Assembly (NCBI GenBank): GCA_004352715.1
Contig: SCFE01000082.1
Coordinates: 1,150,179-1,214,178, forward strand
Length of the DNA: 64,000 bases
DNA from: Hofstenia miamia
Lineage: Eukaryota > Xenacoelomorpha > Acoela
Reading direction: 5' to 3'
Below the pieces are notes generated by a model, which did no database searches, was not told the origin of the DNA, and saw only the letters and a program-made list of their open reading frames with translations. Position 1 is the stretch's first letter, and each line of letters begins with the position of its first letter. The position numbers and the translations under genes are program-made. Positions 37,279 through 47,227 of the stretch are shown here, in pieces.

Positions 37279-37660
37279 TTTAGAAGCGACGGGAGGTATT
37301 TTTTTACATACCAAATTTCACTGCGTGGCTTCTATTAGTGATACAAGACATCAAAATCTTGATCAATGTAGAAACGAGGATGATGACGCCGAACAAAATT
37401 GCAGTTGTCATGATTCTACTTTGATGGTGAAAGAACTGATTGAATATCGCGATTCTCATTGACTATCTGGGCGCGGCATAGCAAAAAAATTGAATCAGAT
37501 AGGGATTCATCCATGTCAGTGGTGGGAGAGTTTTAGAGCTACGGTTCCACAGCCACAGTATTTGGCATTCACGATCTGGGCCAAAAAGGGAAGCACTGGA
37601 GCAAATGCAAGAACCCTGAGTGTTTACTATTTTATTATCCGAAAAAACGGAATCGGTTGA
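37279..37660 (+). pseudogene. Unrecognised broken coding remnant
   Basis: One plus-strand frame is open for about 126 codons, broken only by a TGA at 37460-37462. Composition is mixed and protein-like compared with the surroundings. Upstream of the stop it reads cysteine/histidine- and acid-containing sequence (HQNLDQCRNEDDDAEQNCSC, then HDSTLMVKELIEYRDSH). Downstream it reads LSGRGIAKKLNQIGIHPC, then a WW pair and FTIWAKKGSTGANARTL, to a TGA at 37658-37660. I do not recognise the family; a decayed transposase or a host exon fossil are both possible. The start is the first codon after an upstream in-frame stop, not a claimed initiation codon. Confidence 0.35.
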
Positions 37661-39754
37661 GCGACTATACTGTTTACAGATTCGTTTTCGTTCAAGGTAA
37701 CTGTGGGTAAATATAAATGCTTTTCGTTTTGTTTTTTTTTCAAATAGATTTTAGAAAACGTTATTTTAAGCGTTTTCTCAGGAAAAATATAACTATTAAA
37801 ACATTTTTTTTCTACTAAAGAAGTGGCATTAAATGCTGTTTTTTAGAAGTTCTTCGATAATAAGATGAGCTGTTAGTGTTGTTATGGTTACAACGTACCT
37901 CATTTTTTATCAATTTGCCAAATTTAATTCGTTTGAAATTACCGTAACAACTTTAAAATAAACTGAATAGTTTTTTGAGTTTGCAACAATAGCCAATAAC
38001 TTTATTGTTCTATTATTTATTGTTTAAATTACATTATGTAAATATGTCTCCTTTTCCACAGTATCAAATTGCATTTATCGTAGGTATTCACTCGAGACTC
38101 ATTTCTATAATTAATCATTTAAATTCTGCTGCTCTTGATGTAAGCATTGCGCAGAAATCTACTAAAATTTCTCCCTCCATTTATTACTAATCACTCTGCC
38201 TATCAATAGTTTTTTTAGTAAAAATAAATATGTACTCCTTAATGTTTCTTCAAGCATTCAGCTTATAGTGAATGCGGTGCGATTTAATAATTAATTTGAT
38301 AAATCTCGTTTCATGCTATTCTTCCCCTTGGAATTTTTTAGTTGGTGACGTGCTTTGCCCAGATTGTAAGCGATAATCTGCTTCATAGCTGCATGTCAAT
38401 TATTTGACTATCCGATCGAAAAAATACTTTTTTGAGTTAAGGAAATGTTAACCGACAATTATGGAAAGCCAAATGTTAACTGTGCTGTTTTTGAAAGTAA
38501 TTTTTCATTTACATTGTGTTTGATTTGAAGTTAAAAACACTACACTTGTGGCATATGTAGAGAATTATCCATATGTGCTGCCGAGATCCATAATATATGG
38601 CGTTTGATGTGTGGAAATGGTCGGCGACGGCGCCTAGATTCAAATATTTTGGACCAGATTGTAATTTTCTTGAGATTGGTTATTGCTTAATGTCAATTTG
38701 ACCGCACTCCAAATTCTACTAACACTAACAAAAGTGGCAAGATTTTGCCATTAAAAACAGAATCTGTACTTATACATGTACTAGATGCTCAGTCATTGAA
38801 TAAGCACGAAATTTAACTGTGGCAGCACTTTTGACGGCTGACGCACACATCTAGTGTACATTTACAGGTAATAAAGCTATCTGTCAAAATCGGTTAACCG
38901 GTTTTTTAATTTTGTTCTTGTTCATTAAACTAAGCTGTAAATTTAGGCAAGATGGTGTAACATCATCATTGACAGTAGTTTTGTGATCACTAAGAATCTT
39001 TTGTCTAGACTTAGGTTAATGGCGTCAGTTGTTATACATTAGGGTATATTTTTATATTTCATATTACGCAAATTGATATTTTGTTTCTATGTATTTATGC
39101 GCTGGGTATTCAACCTACACTTTTCTTAGAAAGATCCCGCCTACATTTCACGCCTCAATATGAACTTTTGTTAAAAATAATGCCAACATAATATATGCTT
39201 GTCTTCAGAGACCTTAAAAGGTTATATTATTGTAGCGATTCTATCTTTATGTTTACAAGCATCGCAAGCAAATTTGCATAAAAACAGCTTACTATCTTTC
39301 ACATTTCCTTAAAACAAATGCTTATGCAGTAATGGACGTTTTGTGGAAATGTGTATATGGAGGCTTACATATCGGAAATGCTAGTCAAATCCCTAACCCT
39401 TTCGTTATGTTTGTTCATTTTTTCTAAATCCAGTGACTAAATTTCCTTATTAAAATAACCAGTGCTAAATTTCAACAAAAGTTGTGTTACAACAAGATTT
39501 GTACCCTAATGATAATGGTGGATGGAAGGTGACGATTTTGAAAGCTTCCGTGATCTCCTCACGGAACATCCATCAACTTATGGCTCTAAAGGACAAACAC
39601 CACTATTAATAAATCAAATGTTGGTGAAACTACTGCACGAGATGTAACCACAATCACTAGTCTTTTTAGCTGTACATCTTAAATCTTAAGTTTTCAGTTT
39701 TCTTTTCAGATTGCTAATGTTCAAGTATTTACAGTTGTTTTGATATTTTAGATT
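37661..39754. other. Spacer, no gene seen
   Basis: No supported feature. CpG-bearing patches occur near 38.6 kb (GGTCGGCGACGGCGCC) and 38.84 kb, perhaps transposon remnants. Confidence 0.4.
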
Positions 39755-39890
39755 TATTTAGTATTTAATGAGTTATGAGCGCTTACATTTTTTTATAAAT
39801 CATCACATATTGTAAAAAATGCCTGGGTTATTTTGGGTTAATGATACAACGGGTAGTGAACTTTAAAAAGCTCTAGATTACAAGCCACAA
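39755..39890. repeat. Dispersed repeat, copy 2 (GAGTTATGA family)
   Basis: Contains AATGAGTTATGAGCGCTTAC, AAAAAATGCCTGGGTTATTT, GGGTTAATGATA, GGTAGTGAACTTTAAAAA and GATTACAAGCC, in the same order as 22535-22670. It ends close to the (TA)n array that borders the Penelope-like fragment. Confidence 0.65.
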
Positions 39891-39927
39891 ATTATTGCCC
39901 TTTGATTTACATCCGCATACTCGCCCG

Positions 39928-39928
<1 letters not shown>

Positions 39929-39960
<32 letters not shown>
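39929..39960. repeat. (TA)16 array
   Basis: Perfect TA dinucleotide array directly abutting the first recognisable base of the Penelope-like coding remnant. Confidence 0.95.
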
Positions 39961-39965
<5 letters not shown>

Positions 39966-40382
39966 TGACATGTTTCGTGAGAATGGATATCCACATCATC
40001 TTATAAAAAATTGTAAATCAATGTTTATTAGCAACTAATCATGAAAAATCTGATGAAGATATAAAAAAAACTAAGAAAGATATATATTGGAAATTACCAT
40101 TCATTGAAAATAACACAATTCAATTGAAAAATAAACTACGATAATTTAATACTATTTTAAAATTTACGAAGATTATTCCAATATTTCAATCATTCAAAAC
40201 TCTAAATTTAATTCCCAACAAAGATCAAATATCAAAAGGATTGGCTTCATCATTAGTTTATAAATATACTTGTGATGATTGTAAGAAATCATACATCGGT
40301 GAAACCATCCGTCATTTTGATACGCGAATCAAAGAGCACATCAATGGCCATTTAACATCAGAAATTTTTAATCACATTCATA
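39961..40382 (+). pseudogene. Penelope-like element fragment: RT C-terminus plus GIY-YIG endonuclease start
   Basis: The fragment reads LNDMFRENGYPHHLIKNC first, then, after a +1 frameshift near 40048, DIYWKLPFIENN, KFTKIIPIFQSFKTLNLI, a PNKD word, and LVYKYTCDDCKKSYIGET followed by IRHFDTRIKEH up to the gap at 40383. An NGYP-LI block, an LPF/LPY block, a KD and then VYK-C-C-YIGET-R-RIKEH is the arrangement at the reverse-transcriptase/GIY-YIG boundary of Penelope-like elements (PLEs). PLEs are retroelements whose GIY-YIG nuclease cuts the target for primed reverse transcription. The YIG and the following R and E-H residues are present; the catalytic Glu further on would fall in the gap. Besides the frameshift there is an in-frame TAA near 40141, and the RT palm is missing, so it is a dead 5'-truncated copy. 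The left end abuts a (TA)n array. Confidence 0.8.
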
Positions 40383-40625
40383 NNNNNNNNNNNNNNNNNN
40401 NNNNNNNNNNNNNNNNNNNNNNNNNNNNNNNNNNNNNNNNNNNNNNNNNNNNNNNNNNNNNNNNNNNNNNNNNNNNNNNNNNNNNNNNNNNNNNNNNNNN
40501 NNNNNNNNNNNNNNNNNNNNNNNNNNNNNNNNNNNNNNNNNNNNNNNNNNNNNNNNNNNNNNNNNNNNNNNNNNNNNNNNNNNNNNNNNNNNNNNNNNNN
40601 NNNNNNNNNNNNNNNNNNNNNNNNN

Positions 40626-40654
<29 letters not shown>
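40383..40654. other. 243-bp gap followed by (TA)n
   Basis: Ns at 40383-40625, then TA repeats to 40654. The rest of the GIY-YIG domain and the 3' end of the Penelope-like copy may lie in the gap. Confidence 0.9.
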
Positions 40655-40656
<2 letters not shown>

Positions 40657-41101
40657 TGATTTTAATTGATAGGACCTAAAAAATAACTCCTTAATATCAG
40701 ATGGATTTTGAAAAACATAACCTTAAGTAAATCTTTAGAAACACTAGTTATATGAAATTAATTTTGAAATCCAAATGTTTGCATGCACTGCCTTTTTGAA
40801 TGGAAACAAGAGTTAGCCCTTATTTTGCAACCTGCTCAGCACTGTTCTGATGAAAATGATAGCAAAATATAAAAAAGGATAAAAAATGTTACTTAAAGGG
40901 AATAGATCTCACCAGTGCGAAATTGGGCCAATTATTGTTTGCATTCAGGAGGACAACACGTGAAAAATGTTGCATTCAAACAATAAATAAATATAACTAG
41001 CATTTTTCAAGGTGTTCATAATACTTTGTGCTTTTAAATCAATCCAATAATTAGCGAGTTATTAATGATTTTTTGGGGTGGTTCCATCCTTAAAAATCAC
41101 C

Positions 41102-41104
<3 letters not shown>
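40655..41104. other. AT-rich spacer between two (TA)n/gap structures
   Basis: No gene. TAGCGAGTTATTAATGA near 41054 may be a very partial member of the GAGTTATGA repeat family. Confidence 0.4.
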
Positions 41105-41135
<31 letters not shown>

Positions 41136-41315
41136 NNNNNNNNNNNNNNNNNNNNNNNNNNNNNNNNNNNNNNNNNNNNNNNNNNNNNNNNNNNNNNNNN
41201 NNNNNNNNNNNNNNNNNNNNNNNNNNNNNNNNNNNNNNNNNNNNNNNNNNNNNNNNNNNNNNNNNNNNNNNNNNNNNNNNNNNNNNNNNNNNNNNNATAT
41301 ATATATGTATATATA
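41105..41315. repeat. (TA)n array interrupted by a 161-bp gap
   Basis: TA repeats at 41105-41135, Ns 41136-41296, then TA repeats to about 41315. Open frames across this block are artefacts of TA codons and Ns. Confidence 0.92.
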
Positions 41316-41699
41316 AATGTTTTGACAAAATTTATTAAGTCGCCAGTAGAAAATGAAATAATCTTATGAACTTAAAAATGGCTTTCGAAAAAGATTAAGT
41401 TTCTTGTCAAAGTTAATTGTTTGTTTAGTAATTATAATGGCATCATATTTCAATACTGTAATACTGTAATTGAACCGAATCGTTTAGTTGAAGTTTCGAT
41501 TCAAAGAGAATAATTGTCGAAATTAAGGAAGAAAGGTGTATGAATAAGAGACGCTGTCTCCGTAGATTAAATCGCGGGAATATTAAGGTAGGAAGTTGTA
41601 GATAAAAGATTCTGAAGTAGATGAATTTGAAACTCACTCTTATTTTGTTTGCTTTTAAAAATAAAAAAATCAATAACTTCCCGTCCTAATGAAAATCTC
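41316..41699. other. Spacer, no gene seen
   Basis: The 76-codon minus-strand frame at 41443-41673 has no recognisable domain. Confidence 0.35.
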
Positions 41700-41950
41700 C
41701 GTAATTGAAAGCCGAATAGAGAATTCACTAATCTACCGTTTATTATACAACTTTACTTCTTAGACAAAAGGTCGTTCCAATTATCTTATAACAGCAAGTT
41801 TTAATCCTAACTGCATACGTCGGTTGTTAGGCGCATTTAATGTATATCTCGAATCTAGTACTGATATCCCTGTTTATTAAAGTGATTTTGATAGCGCCTA
41901 TTTACCTAATCAAGTAACGTGACAATTTAATTGTAAGGGCAAGGCCAACT
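41700..41950. promoter_or_regulatory. Possible conserved non-coding island
   Basis: Mixed-composition stretch with GTTTATTA/TTTATTAAAG (caudal/Hox-type), CCAATTATCTTAT (homeodomain plus GATA-type) and GCATACGTCGGTTGTTAGGC. No open frame. Inference only. Confidence 0.2.
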
Positions 41951-42185
41951 AGAATAATAGGCCACCGAACCAATGCAATGTGCTTACTCTAAACCTAGTG
42001 TATTGCATACATGTTGTAGAATTGTGAATATCACCTTGAAAATTTTCATGAATGGAATGCAGTACAGCGAAATAGGCTATGCCTCGTACTTTAAAAATTT
42101 GCTTTAGTAGTAGTCGATAAGGCTTTCGAAATACTTAAAATATGGTTTTTTAGTGTTCGTTATAATAAAAAATTTTAAAAATGTA

Positions 42186-42564
42186 CAGGCTGACCTAAAA
42201 ATACACTGAATCCTTGAAATTTTTATAAAATTCTATGCATGCCCAATGAACTTAAAGAACTTTCAAGATTTTAGACTTCATTTTGTAAATCATTCTCAAA
42301 GTTCTTATCATTCAAGTATAAAAGTCATATTCGCACCAAAACTCCAGAATCCAGTGATAAATTTTGTTTTTTGATGGAGCATGACGTTACAAACTTTTTC
42401 CAAAAACCTCCCTTGCACTTTTTTAAAGAAATTGCTACGAAAATGTTTTCCCTTACTTGACCAAGACATTGTAGAAAAATCCTTTTTTTCAATTTCATAA
42501 TATTAAAGGTTTAATTAACGATTTTATTTTAATATTTATTGGTTCTGTTTTATGGGTCAGCCTG
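42186..42564. mobile_element. 379-bp MITE-like element with CAGGCTGACC ends
   Basis: CAGGCTGACC (42186-42195) recurs as its reverse complement at 42555-42564. Beyond the perfect 10 bp the ends continue as diverged A-rich sequence (TAAAAATACACTGAAT versus CATAAAACAGAACCAAT). A TA precedes the left end and CA follows the right, so a TA target duplication with one substitution is possible. The YATAAA-type continuation resembles mariner-like ends. No coding content. Confidence 0.55.
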
Positions 42565-44744
42565 CAATTATTTTCATGCCATGTAATTGTAAGCCTATTC
42601 ATGTTTTCACACTATTGAATTTGTTTGAGGTTCACTTATTTTAATGGTCTGGGTATTTAAAAAGATTCTTGTAGTTTTTACTTATTTTGAATAATTTTTC
42701 TTTGCATGCAATCTTCTAGGAGGATAGTTTTCAATGGTATTCAAATTGTATCTTTTCAATTTTCGGAGATTTGAAATAGGTCAAGAAAGCTAAACCAAGG
42801 GAGATAAGATATGTCAACGCCCTTAATATGTACATCTTGATACACCACATTCCTCCTTGTCAAGGTCAATTTCAATATGGTGAGTAAATAATTTATCTTT
42901 CAAAATGATTAGTTTCTAGAGAGTTTGATTTTTCGAAACGGATTTTTTTATTTTCCACTCCCATAGGAATTGCGCAATTCTTTAGAATTTAAATTGATTC
43001 ATTCAGATCAAACCTGATTTGCACAATAAAGTTAACTATTTTTTAAACTAATATATAAACATTAGGTTTGTATTTTTAACAAATACTGTAGTCTCTACTC
43101 CTTTCAAAGGGCAAATGCCTTTTTCCACTTTTTAAAGCAGTTTTACCCAAGCCCATTATCAACTTTGGATATCCCGAAGTATGGACACATCTATTGGTGA
43201 ACTGCACGAAATTAACATTGGAAATTGAAAATGGGAAGTTTAATGCTGCGCCTTAAAAATATTCCCTTTTTCTTTGAACATTTCAATTTTTTAAAAAGTT
43301 TTCGTTCTCTACATGCCTATTGTTTCGGTAATCTAAGGTCCATAAGAGCAGCAACTGCCTCAGCAATTACTTTTTATATAGTTAGACCATCCAAACCATT
43401 GAGGCGTGCCGTCCCCAAAGTCAGTCAAAGGAAGAGTGATCGGGTGCTATTTTAAAACGTAAATAAGATAGGATGCACTCATATAACCTGGGGTGCATTT
43501 AGGTTTTGGATATCTTTATTAGTTCGTGAGTTATATAGGCCTTAAATATTACTCTCACGAAACAACCGCAAGTTTCAAAAATTCCTAGGCAGCTTAATGG
43601 TAAACTTAGTTTTAAATTCAGACGTTACAAATTGTGTGCTCATGTTTTGCAAAATAATTCGTGGCGGACCATGAGACATTGTCGTGTCCATCAAGGATTA
43701 TACAATCTATTATTTTTTTCGGATAATTAATTTCTTTCGATTTTAGAAAGAAAGTAAGGAACAAAGACATTGCAAATCAATATTTCGTTAGTTTCGGTTT
43801 TCTACGTTTTCAATTCATTGTATGACTAAGAGAAAACATGTGCGGGTGTTGAAACTAGAGACCTACGCTACCACTAATTCTTCGTCCCGATGCTGTAGTG
43901 GTCCTCTCCCGTGTTAAATTTTTCAGTCCTGCTCTCATTTCACCTCAGTAAGATCCTAGTTTTATGTGTACATTTTAATTTAGTAAATAGCCTACTTCGA
44001 AAAGAATAGAAAATATTGAATTGAAAATTTGATAGTGTGGTCCCATACAGATGACTTCCGGTTGAAACCCACTTTTTGCTGCATTTGAATTTACTTAATC
44101 TAGCGCTGTGAAATAGAATTTCTTATTCAAAAGCCCAAACTTGTCAACGAGCAGAGCCCAATGGAGTTTATTCACTGAATCGGATATATAATGAGCCTAA
44201 AACGATCCTAGTTTAACCAGAAAATTTATTGTTTTGTCTTTCATATTGTTTCCGTCAATAAAAGTTTTTGTGTTTCTTATGGTCTTAGTTTTAAATGTTT
44301 AAGTGACTGAAACAACTAAGTAAAATATTCTGAGAAAACTCAAGATTTTTAAAGACATTTTCGATTTAAAACAAGCGTCATTGAAAGATTCTGTTTGGCG
44401 AGCTAAGGCGGACATACTCAAAATCAAAAGAAGGCGACCTGGACCGAGCTTAAAAGGTTCAGCTCGTTGACAAGTTTGCATAGACTACAACATTTTTTTC
44501 AAAATCTACGGGATGTTATTAAGCGCCAATATTTTAGCCATTTAAAACACAATAGAGACAAGAACCAAAATTTTAGAATGTTTTCTGATGCCAAATTAGC
44601 ATACTCTTTTTTCAATTTGGATTGTTGATTATGAAAATGCATGCACTAGTTTTATAATGTTTCATGAAAATGAACATCATCCAATTCCTTAAGATCAAAA
44701 GTACATAAATTTTGTAAAAAAAAAAGCGCCATTTTGGCATTTAC
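42565..44744. other. Spacer, no gene seen
   Basis: Short open frames at 43225-43455 (plus) and 44299-44481 (minus) lack domains. One partial dispersed-repeat copy (43503-43550) is listed separately. Confidence 0.4.
43503..43550. repeat. GAGTTATGA-family repeat, partial copy
   Basis: TTTTGGATATCTTTATTAGT followed by TCGTGAGTTATATAGGCC closely matches the 33690 copy. Confidence 0.5.
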
Positions 44745-44753
44745 GAAGAAGAA

Positions 44754-44819
<66 letters not shown>

Positions 44820-44834
44820 GAAGAAGAAGAAGAG
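44745..44834 (-). repeat. (GAA)n(GAT)n(GAA)n tail of the LINE
   Basis: On the plus strand: GAA repeats, about 21 ATG/GAT units, then AAG repeats. On the element's own strand this is CTT/CAT-type sequence about 70 bp beyond the ORF2 end, where CR1/L2-group elements carry a simple-repeat 3' end. The asparagine/isoleucine-like minus-strand frame through it is an artefact. Confidence 0.9.
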
Positions 44835-44904
44835 TGTATTATAAACTCTCGGTGACCAAGGGTCAAAATTATAGTAAAACAGTAAAAACATTAAACAAAG
44901 TCGT

Positions 44905-45238
44905 TCATTTTTTTTGAGTTCTTAATTGAGAGTGAATGAAGGATTTATAAAGCTGACTAGTCCTAGGTGTTATTTCATATTTTTGACATGTTCCAATGTC
45001 AGGATTCATCGTTCTTTCTCGTGGTATCATTGGATGCAGGTGATGTCGAGGATTTTGTATTATATTCCACAGTTTATTACATAAAAGTTTCCACTTATCG
45101 TAAAGGAAATTTGTCTAAAAAAAGGCAGGCTTCAGGATGTCTGTGGTGGGAAGATATAATATGGAATGCCCTTTTTGGATTCTTTTAATATTGTCTGATT
45201 GTTTCTTAGTTAGGGCGGGATGCCACAGTTGGCAGTGT
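44905..45238 (-). pseudogene. LINE ORF2 C-terminal domain remnant
   Basis: Starting at 45238 the minus strand reads HCQLWHPALTKKQSDNIKRI and then, through frameshifts near 45160 and 45100, KRAFHII, PEACLFLDKF, DKWKLLCNKLWNIIQNPRHH, LHPMIPRERTMN and TSQLYKSFIHSQLRTQKK to a stop at 44905-44907. The WHP-LT-Q-S-IQKRA-II, L-L-RR/LC-KL and R-Y-SFIP-type blocks are the standard order of the post-RT C-terminus in CR1/L2-like ORF2 proteins. Two frameshifts plus the missing RT make it non-functional. Confidence 0.78.
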
Positions 45239-45257
45239 TAATAGAATATGTGATTCA

Positions 45258-45488
45258 GTGATGGACAAGACTTTTGTTTCTCTCATTTGCAAGCTGCTGA
45301 GGATCTATTGTGTTTAATACCGTATTCAATGGCAGGCTTTGCCTTTTCTGGTTAGATACTACTGACAGGTATTTGATGCTTTTCCACCATTGGCTTGATT
45401 TGTTTTCAGCTTTGAAGCGTACAATTTGGGAGTTGTAGAAATTATGCCTATTTTCTTTGAGTTTTCTTTGGATTTGGTTTCGTAGCCT
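45258..45488 (-). pseudogene. LINE ORF2 linker between endonuclease and RT
   Basis: One frame is open for about 77 codons: RLRNQIQRKLKENRHNFYNS, then FKAENKSSQWWKSIKYLSVV and LNTIDPQQLANERNKSL, to a stop at 45255-45257. The basic R-K-rich helix, the W(W)K-I motif and a terminal LAN-IN-like sequence are typical of the pre-RT region of APE-class LINEs, just before RT motif 0. Sequence between the endonuclease and this point (about 45765-45489) is degenerate but still shows WLNILIRSFSESWLAFANYT in another frame, as expected for the same region. Confidence 0.72.
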
Positions 45489-45765
45489 TTTATATATATG
45501 TGTCTACTCATTGTTTGTCTAGAGATTTGGTTTTAATTACTGAAACACTGAAACATTCGTCAATCAGTTCTTTGTATAATTTGCAAATGCAAGCCAGGAT
45601 TCAGAAAAGGAGCGGATCAATATATTAAGCCAATTGGTTTGAACAAGTTTTTTCCAAAGAGAATTTTGGATGATTCTGATATGTTCATTCTAGCATTAAA
45701 TTTTCTATCGTTTCCAAAGTTTGTACGTTCTATGAAAAGATCGATGGATAAATGTTTACAGCTTC

Positions 45766-46385
45766 CTAAGCCTGTTTAGTTGATTTATAAAGTTGAGGAT
45801 GTGAAATGAAGATTTTATCGAGGATTCCATTCTCGTGAGTAGCAAAGTTCATCACCTGTTTCAGTTTGAATTCAGAGATCAGAACCTTGGTATTTAATTG
45901 ATTGAAGTCCCCACTGACTATAATTGGTTCGTTTAGGTGCTTTTTAACAATAAATCTAACCCTTTTCTCAGATAATTCTTCATTTCAAATTCATTCTGTT
46001 TATCCCAGAAAGGAAGATATGCCAAACATACTTTAAACCCTGAAATTATAGTGGGAGATCTGTTAGGAACTATTCTAACCCAGAAAACCTCCCTTGTATC
46101 ATTACTGTCACATGGGTAAATTTGTTTGAGGGATATCGATTTATTTGTTTGAATGTAAAGCATAATTCCGTGTCCTTGTTTGTCCGTTTCTCTCACATTT
46201 CTGTCGCTGTGAATCGGGAAAGAGTATTTGTTTAGATATAACGAGGTATCCGGGATAAGGTATGTCAAATAAGTTTCAGTAATCATCACTAGGTCAGGGA
46301 ATTTCGAAATGGATAGCATTGCCTGTTATTCGTCTAGTTTGTACCGGATTGATTGAGCATTGCTTAAGAACATTAAGGGAACGTA
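45766..46385 (-). pseudogene. LINE APE-type endonuclease domain remnant
   Basis: The domain would nick target DNA for target-primed reverse transcription. Minus-strand reading: SNAQSIRYKLDE, a TAA, then PDLVMITETYLTYLIPDTSL, QGHGIMLYI and, after a one-base frameshift near 45980, PIIVSGDFNQLNTKVLISEF and THENGILDKIFISHPQLYK, ending at a TAG (45766-45768). The N of NAQS, the E of TET, and the D/N of SGDFN match APE-family catalytic positions, and THENGILD matches the family's T-x-G-x-LD block. The terminal SDH motif is not recognisable. Confidence in the family is high; it is inactive by stop, frameshift and loss of SDH. Confidence 0.82.
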
Positions 46386-46394
46386 GTTACATAG

Positions 46395-47227
46395 TCACTT
46401 GGAGCGGTTGATCTCCTTTCCTTTATATTCCTTGTTATCCACAAAAAGCTTACGATTTCTTATCTTAATAGTGCTTTGTAACGTGCCTTGTTTGATAAGT
46501 TCATAGCGCGTTTTAAGTAGTTCCTTTTTGAATATAATAATCTTGTTTGGATAATACCGGTTTTATGATTACATTTTTGGAAAACGTTTTTAGTGTTATG
46601 TGCTTTAGATAGTATCTTACGCGTCTCCAAGATATTATTGAATTCAACAATAATGTCCCTTTTTCCGCCTTAAAATATTTACCTGCTCTATATGCATTCT
46701 TGATAATATTCTCTGTCAAATCCATATGTTGTAATACCTCTTTTATTTTTTCAAATAATCCATTTCCCTTTTTTTTTTACCGTAAACTGGGGTAATTCGG
46801 AACATTGGGGTAATTCGGAACGCCTCAGTCTTATTATATAAATCACTTTCGTAACCACATGTTAATGTGAATTTTATTTTGCACAATATACCTAAACATT
46901 TTATCAATTTTTTGCAAAAAATAATCACAAACATATTGTTACGAAGGTGCTTTATATAAAAAGACTGAAGCGTTCCGAATTACCCTAATGTTCCGAATTA
47001 CCCCAGTTTGCGGTACTTGATGATTGTTCCGGGTGCGCACAAAATTTCATTTGATTTTTGTACCGTTCTTTTTTTGCAGTTCTGATATGTTTGCGTGTCT
47101 GCAAAATTTCTAGCCTGAAGTCGCGGATAGCTTTTTCCATTCTTTGAATTTTTCGTCTACCAAATTTTTGCATGTTTGTCTTTATATGTTGATAATAGCT
47201 GCGTCTCGGCTTCCATTCGCTATGCAT
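46395..47227 (-). pseudogene. LINE ORF1 remnant, split by a MITE
   Basis: Begins MHSEWKPRRSYYQHIKTNMQ at an ATG (47227) with a basic, heptad-like stretch (MEKAIRDFRLEILQTRKHIR) suggesting a coiled coil. It is interrupted at 47015/46778, resumes as GNGLFEKIKEVLQHMDLTEN, AYRAGKYFKAEKGTLLLNSI and, after a frameshift near 46555, ELLKTRYELIKQGTLQSTIK and IRNRKLFVDNKEYK to a TGA (46395-46397). The AYR-GK, RP-LL-like and LI-G-T-IKIRNRKL-V-YK blocks are typical of nucleic-acid-binding ORF1 proteins of APE-class LINEs. ORF1 ends about ten bases before ORF2-like sequence begins. Confidence 0.65.
46780..47013. mobile_element. 234-bp MITE nested in LINE ORF1, TA target duplication
   Basis: Left arm CCGTAAACTGGGGTAATTCG (46780 on) and right arm (to 47013) are inverted repeats of 53 bp with three mismatches (46780-46832 and 46961-47013). 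Each arm contains two direct copies of GGGGTAATTCGGAAC about 18 bp apart (the second right-arm copy reads AGGGTAATT). TA dinucleotides sit at 46778-46779 and 47014-47015, the expected target duplication of Tc1/mariner/pogo-type transposases. The centre is AT-rich and non-coding. Because ORF1 sequence resumes on both sides, insertion came after the LINE. Confidence 0.9.

Larger units (their letters stand above)
44745..47227 (-). mobile_element. APE-type LINE with internal RT deletion
   Basis: Minus-strand order: ORF1 remnant (47227 to 46395), APE endonuclease (about 46385-45766), linker (45488-45258), ORF2 C-terminal domain (45238-44905), a short 3' region and a (GAT)n/(GAA)n tail (44834-44745). 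This is the layout of CR1/L2/jockey-group non-LTR retrotransposons, which have an apurinic-type endonuclease before the RT and often end in short tandem repeats. The RT catalytic core is missing: only about 20 bp separate linker and C-terminal domain. Multiple frameshifts and stops show it is dead. A 234-bp MITE interrupts ORF1. The 5' boundary is taken at the first ORF1 ATG; the true 5' end and target duplication were not found. Confidence 0.8.

Noticed and set aside
40241-40669. 142-codon frame taken as one protein
   Set aside because: Only the first 47 codons are real sequence (Penelope-like); the rest is Ns and TA repeat.
43225-43455. 76-codon plus-strand frame as a small gene
   Set aside because: Basic and open but with no recognisable motif or partner exons; indistinguishable from chance.
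44652-44891. Isoleucine-rich minus-strand frame
   Set aside because: Produced by the (GAT)n tail of the LINE.
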